The position numbers were made by a program, and so were the translations under genes. From contig NZ_JBMIRR010000022.1 of assembly GCF_049195245.1 (NCBI RefSeq), forward strand, positions 1 to 64,000: DNA of 64,000 nucleotides, in the 5' to 3' direction. The notes under the pieces were generated by a model that saw only the letters and a program-made list of their open reading frames with translations, was not told where the DNA came from and ran no database searches. The stretch's first letter is position 1; each line of letters starts with the position of its first letter. This document shows positions 41,017-49,572 of this stretch, in pieces. The DNA comes from Arenimonas sp049195245 (GTDB lineage: Bacteria; Pseudomonadota; Gammaproteobacteria; Xanthomonadales; Xanthomonadaceae).

Positions 41017-43167
41017 ATGAGCACGGTTCGCCTGGAGGCGGTCAAGAACAATGCGGCGCAGGTCATCGACATGCAGCCGGCGTCCCAGGACATCTGGGAC
41101 AAGAAGTACCGCCTGAAGACCAAGAAGGGCGAGCCGGTGGACGCCACCATCGACCACACCTACCAGCGTGTGGCCAAGGCCCTGGCCGAAGCCGAGCCCA
41201 CCGCCGAGAAGCAGAAGTACTGGTACGAGCGTTTCGTCTGGGCGCTGCGCCGCGGGGCCATCCCCGCCGGCCGCATCACGTCCAACGCCGGCGCGCTGGA
41301 GCACAAGCCCGCCACCAGCACCATCAACTGCACCGTGTCGGGAATCATCACCGACTCGATGGACGACATCCTGGGCAAGGTGCACGAGGCGGGCCTGACC
41401 CTGAAGGCCGGCTGCGGCATCGGCTATGAGTTCTCGACGCTGCGCCCGCGCGGCGCCTACGTCTCGGGCGCCGGCGCCTACACCAGCGGCCCGCTGTCGT
41501 TCATGGATATCTACGACAAGATGTGCTTCACGGTCAGCTCGGCCGGCGGCCGCCGCGGCGCCCAGATGGGCACCTTCGACGTGAGCCACCCGGACGTGAA
41601 GGAATTCATCGGCGCCAAGCGCGAGGACGGGCGCCTGCGCCAGTTCAACCTCTCGCTGCTGGTCACCGACGAGTTCATGCAGGCGGTCGAGAAGGACACC
41701 GACTGGCCGCTGGTGTTCCCGGTGAACATCAAGGAAAAGAACGAGATCGACGTCGACGACCCGAAGCAGGTCGTCTGGCGCGACTGGCCGCACAGCAACA
41801 ACTACGTGACCCGCGACGACGGCATGGTGGCCTGCAAGATCTACGGCCACATCCGCGCCCAGCAGCTGTGGAACCGCATCATGGCGTCCACCTACGACTT
41901 CGCCGAGCCGGGCTTCATCCTGATCGACCGCGTCAACGAGATGAACAACAACTGGTGGTGCGAGAACATCCGCGCCACCAACCCCTGCGGCGAGCAGCCG
42001 CTGCCGCCCTACGGCGCCTGCCTGCTGGGCTCGATCAACCTCACCACCTTCGTGCGCGACCCCTTCACCGACCAGGCGCGTTTCGACTGGGAGGAATACA
42101 AGGAAGTGGTGCGGGTGTTCACGCGCATGCTCGACAACGTGGTCGAGGTGAACGGCCTGCCGCTGGAGCAGCAGCGCAACGAGATCATGCGCAAGCGCCG
42201 CCACGGCATGGGCTTCCTGGGCCTGGGCAGCACGGTCACCATGCTGCGCATGAAGTACGGCGAGGCCGATTCGGTCGCGTTCACCGAGCAGGTTAGCCGC
42301 GAGATGGCCGTGGCCGGCTGGGAAGTGGCGCTGGCCCTGGGCAAGGAAAAGGGCCCGGCCCCGATCATGGACGAGGACTTCACCGTCACCGCCGAGATGC
42401 TGCGCAAGCGCCCGGAAATGAAGAAGGACGGCTGGAAGGTCGGCCAGGTGATCAAGGGCCGCGTGCTGCACGCCCGCTACTCGCGCTACATGCAGCGCGT
42501 GGCCGAGGTGGCGCCCGAGCTGGTGGCCGACCTGGCCGAGCACGGGGGTCGCTTCACCCACCACAGCTCGATCGCGCCCACCGGCACCATCTCGCTGAGC
42601 CTGGCCAACAATGCCTCCAACGGCATCGAGCCCTCGTTCGCGCACCACTACAGCCGCAACGTGATCCGCGAAGGCAAGAAGTCCAAGGAAAAGGTCGAGG
42701 TCTTCAGCTACGAGCTGCTGGCCTACCGCACCCTGGTCAATGCCGAGGCCATGCCCTTCAGCACCGACCCGGCCACCCGCCTGCCCGAGTACTTCGTCTC
42801 GGCCGACGACATCACGCCCAAGGCGCACGTGGACATCCAGGCCGCCAGCCAGAAGTGGGTGGACAGCTCGATCTCCAAGACCGCGAACGTCCCGACCGAC
42901 TATCCGTACGAGGACTTCAAGGACATCTACACCTATGCCCACAAGATGGGCCTGAAGGGCTGCACCACCTTCCGCTTCAACCCCGCCGCCTTCCAGGGCG
43001 TGCTGGTCAAGGAAGCCGACCTGGAGAACACCACCTACCGCTTCGAGCTCGAGGACGGGACGATGGTGGAGGCCAAGGGCAACGAGGAAATCGAATACGA
43101 CGGCGAGCTGCACAGCGCCGCCAACCTGTTCGATGCGCTCAAGGAAGGCTACTACGGCAAGTTCTGA
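41017..43167 (+). CDS. nrdJ: Adenosylcobalamin-dependent ribonucleotide reductase (class II)
   Basis: A 716-residue B12-dependent reductase making dNDPs from NDPs. The catalytic set is complete: Cys105 (NCTVSG) and Cys335 (GACLLGSINL) form the redox pair, and Cys324 with Glu326 (NPCGEQPL) are the thiyl and general-base residues; the 11-residue Cys spacing matches other class II enzymes. The C-terminal CxxC that normally re-reduces the active site is not present: the last Cys is 649 and the tail ends EGYYGKF. A GGGAGGAAA ribosome site precedes the ATG. No nrdAB is in the window. Expression is probably controlled by NrdR. Confidence 0.95.
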   Translation: MSTVRLEAVKNNAAQVIDMQPASQDIWDKKYRLKTKKGEPVDATIDHTYQRVAKALAEAEPTAEKQKYWYERFVWALRRGAIPAGRITSNAGALEHKPATSTINCTVSGIITDSMDDILGKVHEAGLTLKAGCGIGYEFSTLRPRGAYVSGAGAYTSGPLSFMDIYDKMCFTVSSAGGRRGAQMGTFDVSHPDVKEFIGAKREDGRLRQFNLSLLVTDEFMQAVEKDTDWPLVFPVNIKEKNEIDVDDPKQVVWRDWPHSNNYVTRDDGMVACKIYGHIRAQQLWNRIMASTYDFAEPGFILIDRVNEMNNNWWCENIRATNPCGEQPLPPYGACLLGSINLTTFVRDPFTDQARFDWEEYKEVVRVFTRMLDNVVEVNGLPLEQQRNEIMRKRRHGMGFLGLGSTVTMLRMKYGEADSVAFTEQVSREMAVAGWEVALALGKEKGPAPIMDEDFTVTAEMLRKRPEMKKDGWKVGQVIKGRVLHARYSRYMQRVAEVAPELVADLAEHGGRFTHHSSIAPTGTISLSLANNASNGIEPSFAHHYSRNVIREGKKSKEKVEVFSYELLAYRTLVNAEAMPFSTDPATRLPEYFVSADDITPKAHVDIQAASQKWVDSSISKTANVPTDYPYEDFKDIYTYAHKMGLKGCTTFRFNPAAFQGVLVKEADLENTTYRFELEDGTMVEAKGNEEIEYDGELHSAANLFDALKEGYYGKF

Positions 43168-43172
43168 AGGCT

Positions 43173-43201
43173 GAATGCGCGGTCAGGATTGACGCGCATT
43201 C
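43173..43201 (+). terminator. Stem-loop after nrdJ
   Basis: GAATGCGCG at 43173-43181 pairs with CGCGCATTC at 43193-43201 (9 bp, 11-base loop), just 5 bases after the nrdJ stop. There is no T-run, so it may stabilise the 3' end or act as a weak terminator. TTGACG at 43189 inside it could be part of a promoter for the next gene, but I see no convincing -10. Confidence 0.5.
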
Positions 43202-43269
43202 GACCCGGGTTCGCGTTAAGTTAGGCCCGCGGCAGTCGCCGCGGAATTGAAACGACGAGGAGAGCGGTA

Positions 43270-43752
43270 ATGAGCAACGGCAACGGTGTCACGGCGGCCA
43301 TTTCCAATGCCGCTGGAAGCGTCAGCGACAAGGCTTCGGAAATCGGCAGCGCCATCGCCGACCAGGCCAACAAGGTGGTGAAGGCCGCCAAGAAGAAGGC
43401 GGCCCCGGCGATCAAGTCGGCCAAGGCCCAGATCAAGAAGGCCGAGCGCTCCGACACCGGCAAGGCGGTCAAGAAGGCCGTGGCCGGCGCCAAGAAGAAG
43501 GCGGCGGCGGCGGTGAAGGCCGTGCAGGACACCGTCGGCGGCGCCAAGAAGGCGACCAAGAAGGCCGCCAAGCGTCCGGCCGCCAAGAAGGCGACCAAGA
43601 AGGCTGCGAAGAAGACTGCCAAGAAGGCTGCCAAGAAGCCGGCCGCCAAGAAGGCTGCCAAGAAGCCTGCTGCCAAGAAGAAGGCGGCCAAGAAGCCCGC
43701 TGCCAAGAAGCCTGCTTCCATGCCGGCCGCCCCGGTTGCTCCGTCGCTGTAA
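43270..43752 (+). CDS. Lysine/alanine-rich histone H1-like protein
   Basis: A 160-residue, extremely basic protein. Residues 1-50 form an Ala/Ser-rich helix (ISNAAGSVSDKASEIGSAIADQANKVVKAAKKK). From ~90 onward it is a run of AKKAA, KKPAA and KKATKKAAKK repeats, as in histone H1 tails, chlamydial Hc1/Hc2 and AlgP of Pseudomonas. It should bind DNA nonspecifically and compact the nucleoid. The ribosome site GAGGAGAG is strong. DNA-level repeats (AAGAAGGC(T/G)GCC) make the tail prone to length change. Not recognisable beyond this class. Confidence 0.88.
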   Translation: MSNGNGVTAAISNAAGSVSDKASEIGSAIADQANKVVKAAKKKAAPAIKSAKAQIKKAERSDTGKAVKKAVAGAKKKAAAAVKAVQDTVGGAKKATKKAAKRPAAKKATKKAAKKTAKKAAKKPAAKKAAKKPAAKKKAAKKPAAKKPASMPAAPVAPSL

Positions 43753-43776
43753 GACGGGCACCACGCTGTAATCTGG

Positions 43777-43860
43777 GCTCTCTCCCCGTGTTGCCCAGGC
43801 GGGGAGGGAGACTTTACAAAGGCAACAAGACAAAACGCCGGCTTGCGCCGGCGTTCGTAT
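43777..43860. terminator. Two stem-loops between convergent genes, the second a strong terminator
   Basis: First, CTCCCCG near 43781 can pair with CGGGGAG near 43800, directly after the histone-like gene. Second, AACGCCGGC at 43834-43842 pairs with GCCGGCGTT at 43847-43855 over a TTGC loop, flanked by AAAA and TTCGTATTT. It probably terminates both the histone-like gene and the convergent serine hydrolase gene (ends 43885). Confidence 0.8.
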
Positions 43861-43884
43861 TTGCGGGGTCCGCCGGGGGCGGCC

Positions 43885-45129
43885 TCAGCGGCGGCGGCGG
43901 CGCGGTGCCTGCACGGGTTCCGGCGCCAGCCATTCGCGGGCCGGCAGGCCCAGCGCACGGTCCAGCGCGGTCGGCATCAGCCCGGCCGGCATGTTGCTCT
44001 CGCTGTTCCAGAGGATGACCAGGCCGATGTCGCGGTCGGGCAGGAAGGCGATCAGGGCGCGATAACCCTGCACCGCGCCCGCGTGGTAGACCAGCGTGTG
44101 GCCGGCATAGTCGTAGATGCGCCAGCCCAGCCCGTAGTACGCACTCTGCAGGCGCTCGCGCCGCCAGCTGTTGCCGCGGATCTCGCCGGGCGTGGCCACC
44201 TGCGGGGTCTGGATCTCGTTGAGGATCTCGGGCGGCAGCACATCGGGACGGTGTCCCATCTGCGCGATCAGCCACTGCGCCATGTCGTGCACGCTGGCGT
44301 TGACGCCGGCCGCGGGCGGGATGCGGTAGTAGGTTTCCTTCGGACGCACCGGCAGCCACTTGCCGCCGCTGCGTACGTGCGGACGTGCCCAGCTGGCGCT
44401 GGCTTCCAGGCCGTCGCGGCCGAAGGTGGCGCCATACATGCCCAACGGGTGGAACAGGCGCTTCTCGACTTGGTGGGCATAGAAGTCGCCGGTGGCGGCG
44501 AACACCAGGTCGCCGACCAGGCTGAAGGCGATGTTCTGGTAGGCGTAGCAGTCGCCCGGGGTGCAGGCCATCGGCGCCTGCGCCAGGCGTTCGGCCAGCA
44601 CCGGGTAGGGCTGATCGGCTTCCAGGTCGCGGTCGTAGGTGTTGTAGCCCAGGCCCACGCGATGGCTGAGCACGTCGCGCACGGTCACCTTCTGCGCGCC
44701 CTGAAGGTCGCGCAGGGTGAAGGTGACCAGCTGGTTGTTGATTGGCGTATCCCAGGACATCGCGCCTTCGCTGACCAGCATCGCGCTGAGCGTGCCGGCG
44801 AAGGACTTGGACAGCGAGGCGACCCGGAACACCGTGTCGTTGCCCACCGGCAGCGGATTGCGGCTGTCCACCACGCCGTAGCCGCGCATGGACACCACCT
44901 TGCCGTCCTGGACGATGGCCATGGCCATGCCGGGGATCCGCGACTGGGCGAGCACGTTCTCGGCCAGGCGCTCGATCTCGCGCGCCTGCGGGCTGAAATC
45001 GGTGCGCACCGGCGTGGCCGAAGCCGCAGGCAGCGCTTGGGCCGCGGCGCCCATCGGCACCAGTGCGACCAGCGTGAGGAAGAAAAGGGATTTCAGGCGC
45101 CCGGACGGGCTGGCTTTCGTGCGTGGCAT
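43885..45129 (-). CDS. Serine hydrolase, class C beta-lactamase family (CubicO type)
   Basis: A 414-residue exported protein with a signal peptide ending near AAA/QAL (residue ~31). The S12 motifs are SxxK (Ser105, Lys108 in ASLSKSF), YxN (YQN in CYAYQNIAFS) and HAG (in LVYHAGAVQGY) replacing KTG. Such enzymes are more often esterases, D-aminopeptidases or peptidoglycan-fragment hydrolases than true beta-lactamases; no ampR-like gene is near. The C-terminus is Pro/Arg-rich (QAPRRRRR). Confidence 0.88.
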   Translation of the reverse strand: MPRTKASPSGRLKSLFFLTLVALVPMGAAAQALPAASATPVRTDFSPQAREIERLAENVLAQSRIPGMAMAIVQDGKVVSMRGYGVVDSRNPLPVGNDTVFRVASLSKSFAGTLSAMLVSEGAMSWDTPINNQLVTFTLRDLQGAQKVTVRDVLSHRVGLGYNTYDRDLEADQPYPVLAERLAQAPMACTPGDCYAYQNIAFSLVGDLVFAATGDFYAHQVEKRLFHPLGMYGATFGRDGLEASASWARPHVRSGGKWLPVRPKETYYRIPPAAGVNASVHDMAQWLIAQMGHRPDVLPPEILNEIQTPQVATPGEIRGNSWRRERLQSAYYGLGWRIYDYAGHTLVYHAGAVQGYRALIAFLPDRDIGLVILWNSESNMPAGLMPTALDRALGLPAREWLAPEPVQAPRRRRR

Positions 45130-45206
45130 GACCGACGTATGCTTGCGGAACAGGCCCGATTCTAACTCGCCATTTGCAGACCGGCCTGAACCAAGGGGGA
45201 CACCTG

Positions 45207-45794
45207 ATGATGACTTTGCTCGTTCTGGCCGTGGTCGTGGCCATCGCCGCGTTCTGGGGCGTGGGCATCTACAACGGCCTGATCACCGCCCGCAACGCCT
45301 TCAAGAACGCCTTCGCGCAGATCGACGTGCAGCTGACCCGGCGTTACGACCTCATCCCCAACCTGGTCGAGGTGGCCAAGGGCTACCTCAAGCACGAGCG
45401 CGAAACCCTGGAGGCCGTCATCCAGGCACGCGCCGCCGCGGTCAGCGGCCTGGCGTCCGCCAAGGCCAACCCGGGCGATCCCGGCGCCATGGCGGCGCTG
45501 GGCAATGCCGAGTCCGGCCTGGCCGGCGCGCTGTCGCGGCTGATGGTCGTGGCCGAGGCCTACCCCGACCTCAAGGCCAACCAGAACATGATGCAGCTCA
45601 CCGAGGAGCTCACCTCCACCGAGAACCGCATCGCCTTCGCACGCCAGGCCTACAACGACAGCGTCATGGCCTACAACAACAAGCGCGAAGTGTTTCCGTC
45701 CAACCTCATCGCCGGCATGTTCGGCTTCGTCGCGGCCGCCCTGCTCGAGATCACCGACCCGGCGCAGCGCGAAGCGCCCAAGGTGTCGTTCTGA
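45207..45794 (+). CDS. lemA: LemA family protein
   Basis: A 195-residue membrane protein: one N-terminal helix (LLVLAVVVAIAAFWGVGIYNGL) then the LemA helical bundle with NAFKNAFAQIDVQLTRRYDLIPNLVEVAKGYLKHE and ENRIAFARQAYNDSVMAYNNKREVFPSNLIAGMFGF. AAGGGGGA gives a strong ribosome site for the ATG at 45207; the frame upstream is not needed. LemA proteins often pair with an M48 peptidase, as here (52-base gap), pointing to a joint envelope-protein quality role. Confidence 0.94.
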   Translation: MMTLLVLAVVVAIAAFWGVGIYNGLITARNAFKNAFAQIDVQLTRRYDLIPNLVEVAKGYLKHERETLEAVIQARAAAVSGLASAKANPGDPGAMAALGNAESGLAGALSRLMVVAEAYPDLKANQNMMQLTEELTSTENRIAFARQAYNDSVMAYNNKREVFPSNLIAGMFGFVAAALLEITDPAQREAPKVSF

Positions 45795-45846
45795 TGGCCA
45801 GGCCCTCTCCCGTCGCGGGAGGGGGCTCCCGGGAGGCTGATCGCGC

Positions 45847-47760
45847 ATGAACTTCTTCGAGCGCCAGGACCAGGCCCGGCGCCAGTCCAAGCGGTTGATC
45901 CTGCTCTTTGTGCTGGCGGTGGTGGCGATCGTCATCGCCGTCGACTTCGTTGCCCTGCTGGCCTTCGGCCTGCTCAGCGAGGATGCCTCGCCGGCGAAGC
46001 TCACGGCCGGCGTCATCGCCTCCACCCTGGTCACGCTGGGCATCATCGGTGTCGCCTCGGTGTACCGCACGTCCAGCCTGCGCGCCGGCGGCGCCGCGGT
46101 GGCGCTGCAGATGGGCGGCACCCCGGTGCCCGAGGACACCCACGACTTCCACTACCGGCGCCTGCGCAACGTGGTCGAGGAGATCGCCATCGCCTCGGGC
46201 GTACCGGTGCCGCAGATCTTCGTGATGGAAGAGGAAACCGCCATCAACGCGTTCGCGGCCGGCTACGCGCCGGCCGACGCCGCCGTGGCGGTCACCCGCG
46301 GCGCCCTGGACAAGCTCAACCGCGACGAATTGCAGGGCGTGATCGCCCACGAGTTCAGCCACGTGCTCAATGGCGACATGCGGCTCAACATCCGGCTGAT
46401 GGGCGTGCTGTTCGGCATCCTGGTGCTGGGCATCATTGGCCGGCAGGTGCTGGTGCACGGCCGCGGCGGCCGCAGTTCCAAGGGCGAGGCGCCGGTGCTG
46501 CTGGTCGCGCTGGGCCTGCTGGTGGTGGGCTACGTGGGCCTGTTCTTCGGGCGCCTGATCAAGGCCGGCGTGAGCCGCCAGCGCGAGTTCCTGGCCGATT
46601 CCTCGGCGGTGCAGTTCACGCGCCAGACCAAGGGCCTGGCCGGCGCGCTGAAGAAGATCGGCGGGCTGCAGGAAGGTTCAAAGCTGGCGAGCGGCAAGAC
46701 CGAGGAAGTGGCGCACATGCTGTTCGGCGACGGCGTGGGCTATTCGCGCCTGTTCGCCACCCATCCGCCGCTGCTGGAGCGCATCCAGGCGCTGGAGCCC
46801 GCGTTCAAGCCGCAGGCGATGGTGGACCTGACCGCGCGCTGGCAGATGAAGCCACCCTCGGGCCTGGACGAGGACGCCGCGCTGGGCCTGGACAGCCGCC
46901 AGCCGCCACCGCTGCCGGGCGATCGCGCCGAGCTGTCGGTGACGCCGCCGTCGGTGGTCGCGCAGGTGGGTGCGCCGCAGGCCGACGACTACGCCCGCGC
47001 CGGCGCCCTGGTCAGCGCCATCCCGGAAACGCTGCAGCGCTCGGCCCGCGAGCGCGATGAAGCCGTGCCGCTGCTGTACGGCCTGCTGCTGGCGCCGCCC
47101 GGCAAGGTGCGCGACCGCCAGCAGCACGACCTGGCCGCGCGCCAGGACGAGCGCCAATTCCGCCAGGCGCTGGACTATGCCGACCGCATCGCCGACCTGC
47201 CGCGCATCCTGTGCCTGCCGCTGGCCGCGATGGCGATGCCGGCGCTGCGCAAGCGGCCGCGCGCCGAGCTCGAGAAGTTCATGGACGGCTGCTACGCGCT
47301 GACCCATGCCGACGGCAAGGTCAGCCTGTTCGAGTACTGCCTGGGCCGGCTGCTGCGGGTGCAGGTGCACGATGCGCTGGATCCGGCCGGCAACTGGGTG
47401 GCCGGCAACAAGCGCCTGGCTGACTGCGCGCCGCAGGCTATCAGCCTGATGGCAATCCTGGCCCAGGCCGGCCACGACGATGGCGCCGGCGCGATGCGCG
47501 CCTACCTGGCCGGCATGAACCTGCTGTTCCCGCGCGCCGACGCGCCCTACCAGCCGCCCAAGGATGCGCTCAAGACCCTGGACGAGCTGTGGCCGGTGCT
47601 GGACCGCGTCGAGCCGCGCGGCAAGGAGCTGCTGGTCGAAGGCCTGGTGGCCGCCGTGAGCCACGACGGCCGCATCTGCGTGGCCGAAGCCGAGCTGCTG
47701 CGCGTGGTCTGCGCCTCGCTGCACTGCCCGCTGCCGCCGATGCTGGAGCGGGCGGCCTAG
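45847..47760 (+). CDS. M48 (HtpX-like) metallopeptidase with C-terminal TerB-like domain
   Basis: A 637-residue membrane protease. Two N-terminal helices (RLILLFVLAVVAIVIAVDFVALLAFGLL, ~residues 16-43, and a second near 52-72) precede the zinc site HEFSH (His168, Glu169, His172) and the later ligand region REFLADSSAVQF. The peptidase ends near residue 330. The remaining ~300 residues are not in HtpX; ADGKVSLFEYCLGRLLR (~488-504) and SHDGRICVAEAELLRVVCASL near the end look like the acidic helical repeats of TerB tellurite-resistance domains. It probably degrades membrane proteins and pairs with LemA. Confidence 0.9.
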   Translation: MNFFERQDQARRQSKRLILLFVLAVVAIVIAVDFVALLAFGLLSEDASPAKLTAGVIASTLVTLGIIGVASVYRTSSLRAGGAAVALQMGGTPVPEDTHDFHYRRLRNVVEEIAIASGVPVPQIFVMEEETAINAFAAGYAPADAAVAVTRGALDKLNRDELQGVIAHEFSHVLNGDMRLNIRLMGVLFGILVLGIIGRQVLVHGRGGRSSKGEAPVLLVALGLLVVGYVGLFFGRLIKAGVSRQREFLADSSAVQFTRQTKGLAGALKKIGGLQEGSKLASGKTEEVAHMLFGDGVGYSRLFATHPPLLERIQALEPAFKPQAMVDLTARWQMKPPSGLDEDAALGLDSRQPPPLPGDRAELSVTPPSVVAQVGAPQADDYARAGALVSAIPETLQRSARERDEAVPLLYGLLLAPPGKVRDRQQHDLAARQDERQFRQALDYADRIADLPRILCLPLAAMAMPALRKRPRAELEKFMDGCYALTHADGKVSLFEYCLGRLLRVQVHDALDPAGNWVAGNKRLADCAPQAISLMAILAQAGHDDGAGAMRAYLAGMNLLFPRADAPYQPPKDALKTLDELWPVLDRVEPRGKELLVEGLVAAVSHDGRICVAEAELLRVVCASLHCPLPPMLERAA

Positions 47761-47808
47761 AGGCTCGCGTCGTCGCCAGCGCGGACTTGGTCGCGTCGTG
47801 ACCCAGGC

Positions 47809-49404
47809 TCAGGCCGCGCGGCCCAGGATCAGGTCGGCGGCGCGCTCGGCGATCATCATGGTCGGGGCATTGGTGTTGCCGCCGATCAGCTTGGGCATCA
47901 CCGACGCGTCCACCACGCGCAGGGCCTGGATGCCGCGCACGCGCAGCTGCGGATCCACCACGGCCTGCGGGTCGTCGGCCGCGCCCATGCGGCAGGTGCC
48001 GACCGGGTGGTAGATGGATTCGGCCTTGCGGCGGATGAAGTCCACCAGCGAGGCCTCGTCCTGCAGCGCATCGCCCGGAAACAGTTCCTCGCCGCGATAG
48101 GGCGCGAACGCCGGCTGGGCCAGGATCTCGCGCGAGAGGCGCAATGCTTCCAGCATCACCTTCAGGTCGTAGCCCTCGGGGTCGCTGAGGTAGCCGGCTT
48201 CGATGCGCGGCTTGTCGGCGGCGTTCGTGCTGGCCAGCGACACCCGGCCGCGGCTGCGCGGATGCAGGCCGCAGGCGTGCAGGGTGTAGCCGTTGCCCGG
48301 CAGGCGGTTGCGGCCGTGGTCGTCCAGCTGCGCCGGCACGAAGTGGAACTGGATGTCCGGCCGCTCGTCGTCGGCCAGCGCGCTGCGCAGGAAGCCGCCC
48401 GCCTCGGCGATGTTGCTGGTGCCCGGGCCGGTCTTGAACAGGTAGTACTGCAGCGCCACCAGGGTGTCGCTGGACTGGTCGTAGCTGACGCCGTCGGTGG
48501 TGCAGCGCTGCATGGTGCACACGTCCAGGTGGTCCTGCAGGTTGCCGCCGACGCCCGGCAGGTCGCTGCGGACCACGATGCCGTGCTGGCGCAGGTGCTC
48601 GGCCGGGCCGATGCCCGACAGCATCAGCAGCTGGGGCGAATTGATCGCGCCGCCGCTGAGGATCACCTCGCGCCGCGCGATGGCCATGTGCGCACCCTTT
48701 CCACCGATGGCGTAGACCACGCCGGTGGCGCGGCCGTCCTCGATGGTGATGCGGCTGGCGGTGGCGCTGGTGATGACCTTCAGGTTGGGACGCTGCCGCA
48801 CCGGCGTGAGGTAGGCGCGCGCGCTGGAGCTGCGCATGCCGCCCCGCGTGGTGGTCTGGTACCAGCCAAAGCCTTCCTGCGTGGCGCCATTGAAGTCGTC
48901 GGTGGCGGCGTGGCCGGCTTGGCGGGCCGCCGCCACGAACACTTCCGACAGCGGATTCTTGTGGCGCGGGTCGGACACCCCCAGCGGGCCGTCGGCATTG
49001 TGGTACTCGCTGTCGCCGCGCTCGTTGCCCTCGCTGCGCTTGAAGTAGGGCAGCACGTTGTCCCAGTGCCAGCCGTCGGCGCCCAGCGCCGCCCACTCGT
49101 CGTAGTCGCGCTGGTGGCCGCGGATGTAGCACATGGCATTGATCGAGCTCGAGCCGCCCAGCACCTTGCCGCGCGGCCACCACAGGTGGCGGCCGGCCAG
49201 CTGCGGTTCGGCGGCGGTGCTGTAGTCCCAGTTCACGCCCTTCTGGCCCACCAGCTTGGCCAGGCCGGCCGGCATGTGGATGAAGGGATGCCAGTCGCTG
49301 GGACCGGCTTCGAGCAGCAGCACCTGGGTGCCGGGGTCTTCGCTCAGCCGGTTGGCCAGGACGCAGCCGGCGGAGCCGGCACCTACGATGATGTAGTCGT
49401 ACAC
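47809..49404 (-). CDS. GMC-family FAD oxidoreductase (choline dehydrogenase-like)
   Basis: A 531-residue flavoprotein. The FAD-binding fold opens at once with YDYIIVGAGSAGCVLANRLSE and GMC signature 1 follows (GRHLWWPRGKVLGGSSSINAMCYIRGH), then signature 2 (GGAINSPQLLMLSGIG) and the C-terminal catalytic block (YHPVGTCRMG ... LRVVDASVMPKLIGGNTNAPTMMIAERAADLI) with the expected His and Asn. It oxidises an alcohol substrate, not necessarily choline; no betB or betI is near. The start is GTG at 49404. Divergent from the exchanger-like permease. Confidence 0.92.
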   Translation of the reverse strand: MYDYIIVGAGSAGCVLANRLSEDPGTQVLLLEAGPSDWHPFIHMPAGLAKLVGQKGVNWDYSTAAEPQLAGRHLWWPRGKVLGGSSSINAMCYIRGHQRDYDEWAALGADGWHWDNVLPYFKRSEGNERGDSEYHNADGPLGVSDPRHKNPLSEVFVAAARQAGHAATDDFNGATQEGFGWYQTTTRGGMRSSSARAYLTPVRQRPNLKVITSATASRITIEDGRATGVVYAIGGKGAHMAIARREVILSGGAINSPQLLMLSGIGPAEHLRQHGIVVRSDLPGVGGNLQDHLDVCTMQRCTTDGVSYDQSSDTLVALQYYLFKTGPGTSNIAEAGGFLRSALADDERPDIQFHFVPAQLDDHGRNRLPGNGYTLHACGLHPRSRGRVSLASTNAADKPRIEAGYLSDPEGYDLKVMLEALRLSREILAQPAFAPYRGEELFPGDALQDEASLVDFIRRKAESIYHPVGTCRMGAADDPQAVVDPQLRVRGIQALRVVDASVMPKLIGGNTNAPTMMIAERAADLILGRAA

Positions 49405-49572
49405 AGGGACTTCTTGGTTCGATGACGGCCCGAGGCTAGGCCCCCGGTCTAGAGCAAACACTCGGGGCCGGGCAGCGCCGCTCACCGGGCGTGATGCCGC
49501 TCACAATCCGGGCCCGGGCTGGCGGCTGGCGACCGGGTTGGCTATGGTGCGCCGACTCCGCAGGCATTGCCC

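Noticed and set aside
40738..43113. 791-codon minus-strand frame opposite nrdJ
   Set aside because: Antisense to a complete class II reductase; crosses the nrdJ leader and promoter.
43560..43720. Tandem repeats as a CRISPR-like or satellite array
   Set aside because: The repetition is the in-frame Lys/Ala codon pattern of the histone-like gene, with no unique spacers.
43885..45129. AmpC-type antibiotic-resistance beta-lactamase
   Set aside because: It has HAG in place of the KTG motif and no AmpR neighbour, so the general CubicO-type serine hydrolase call is safer.
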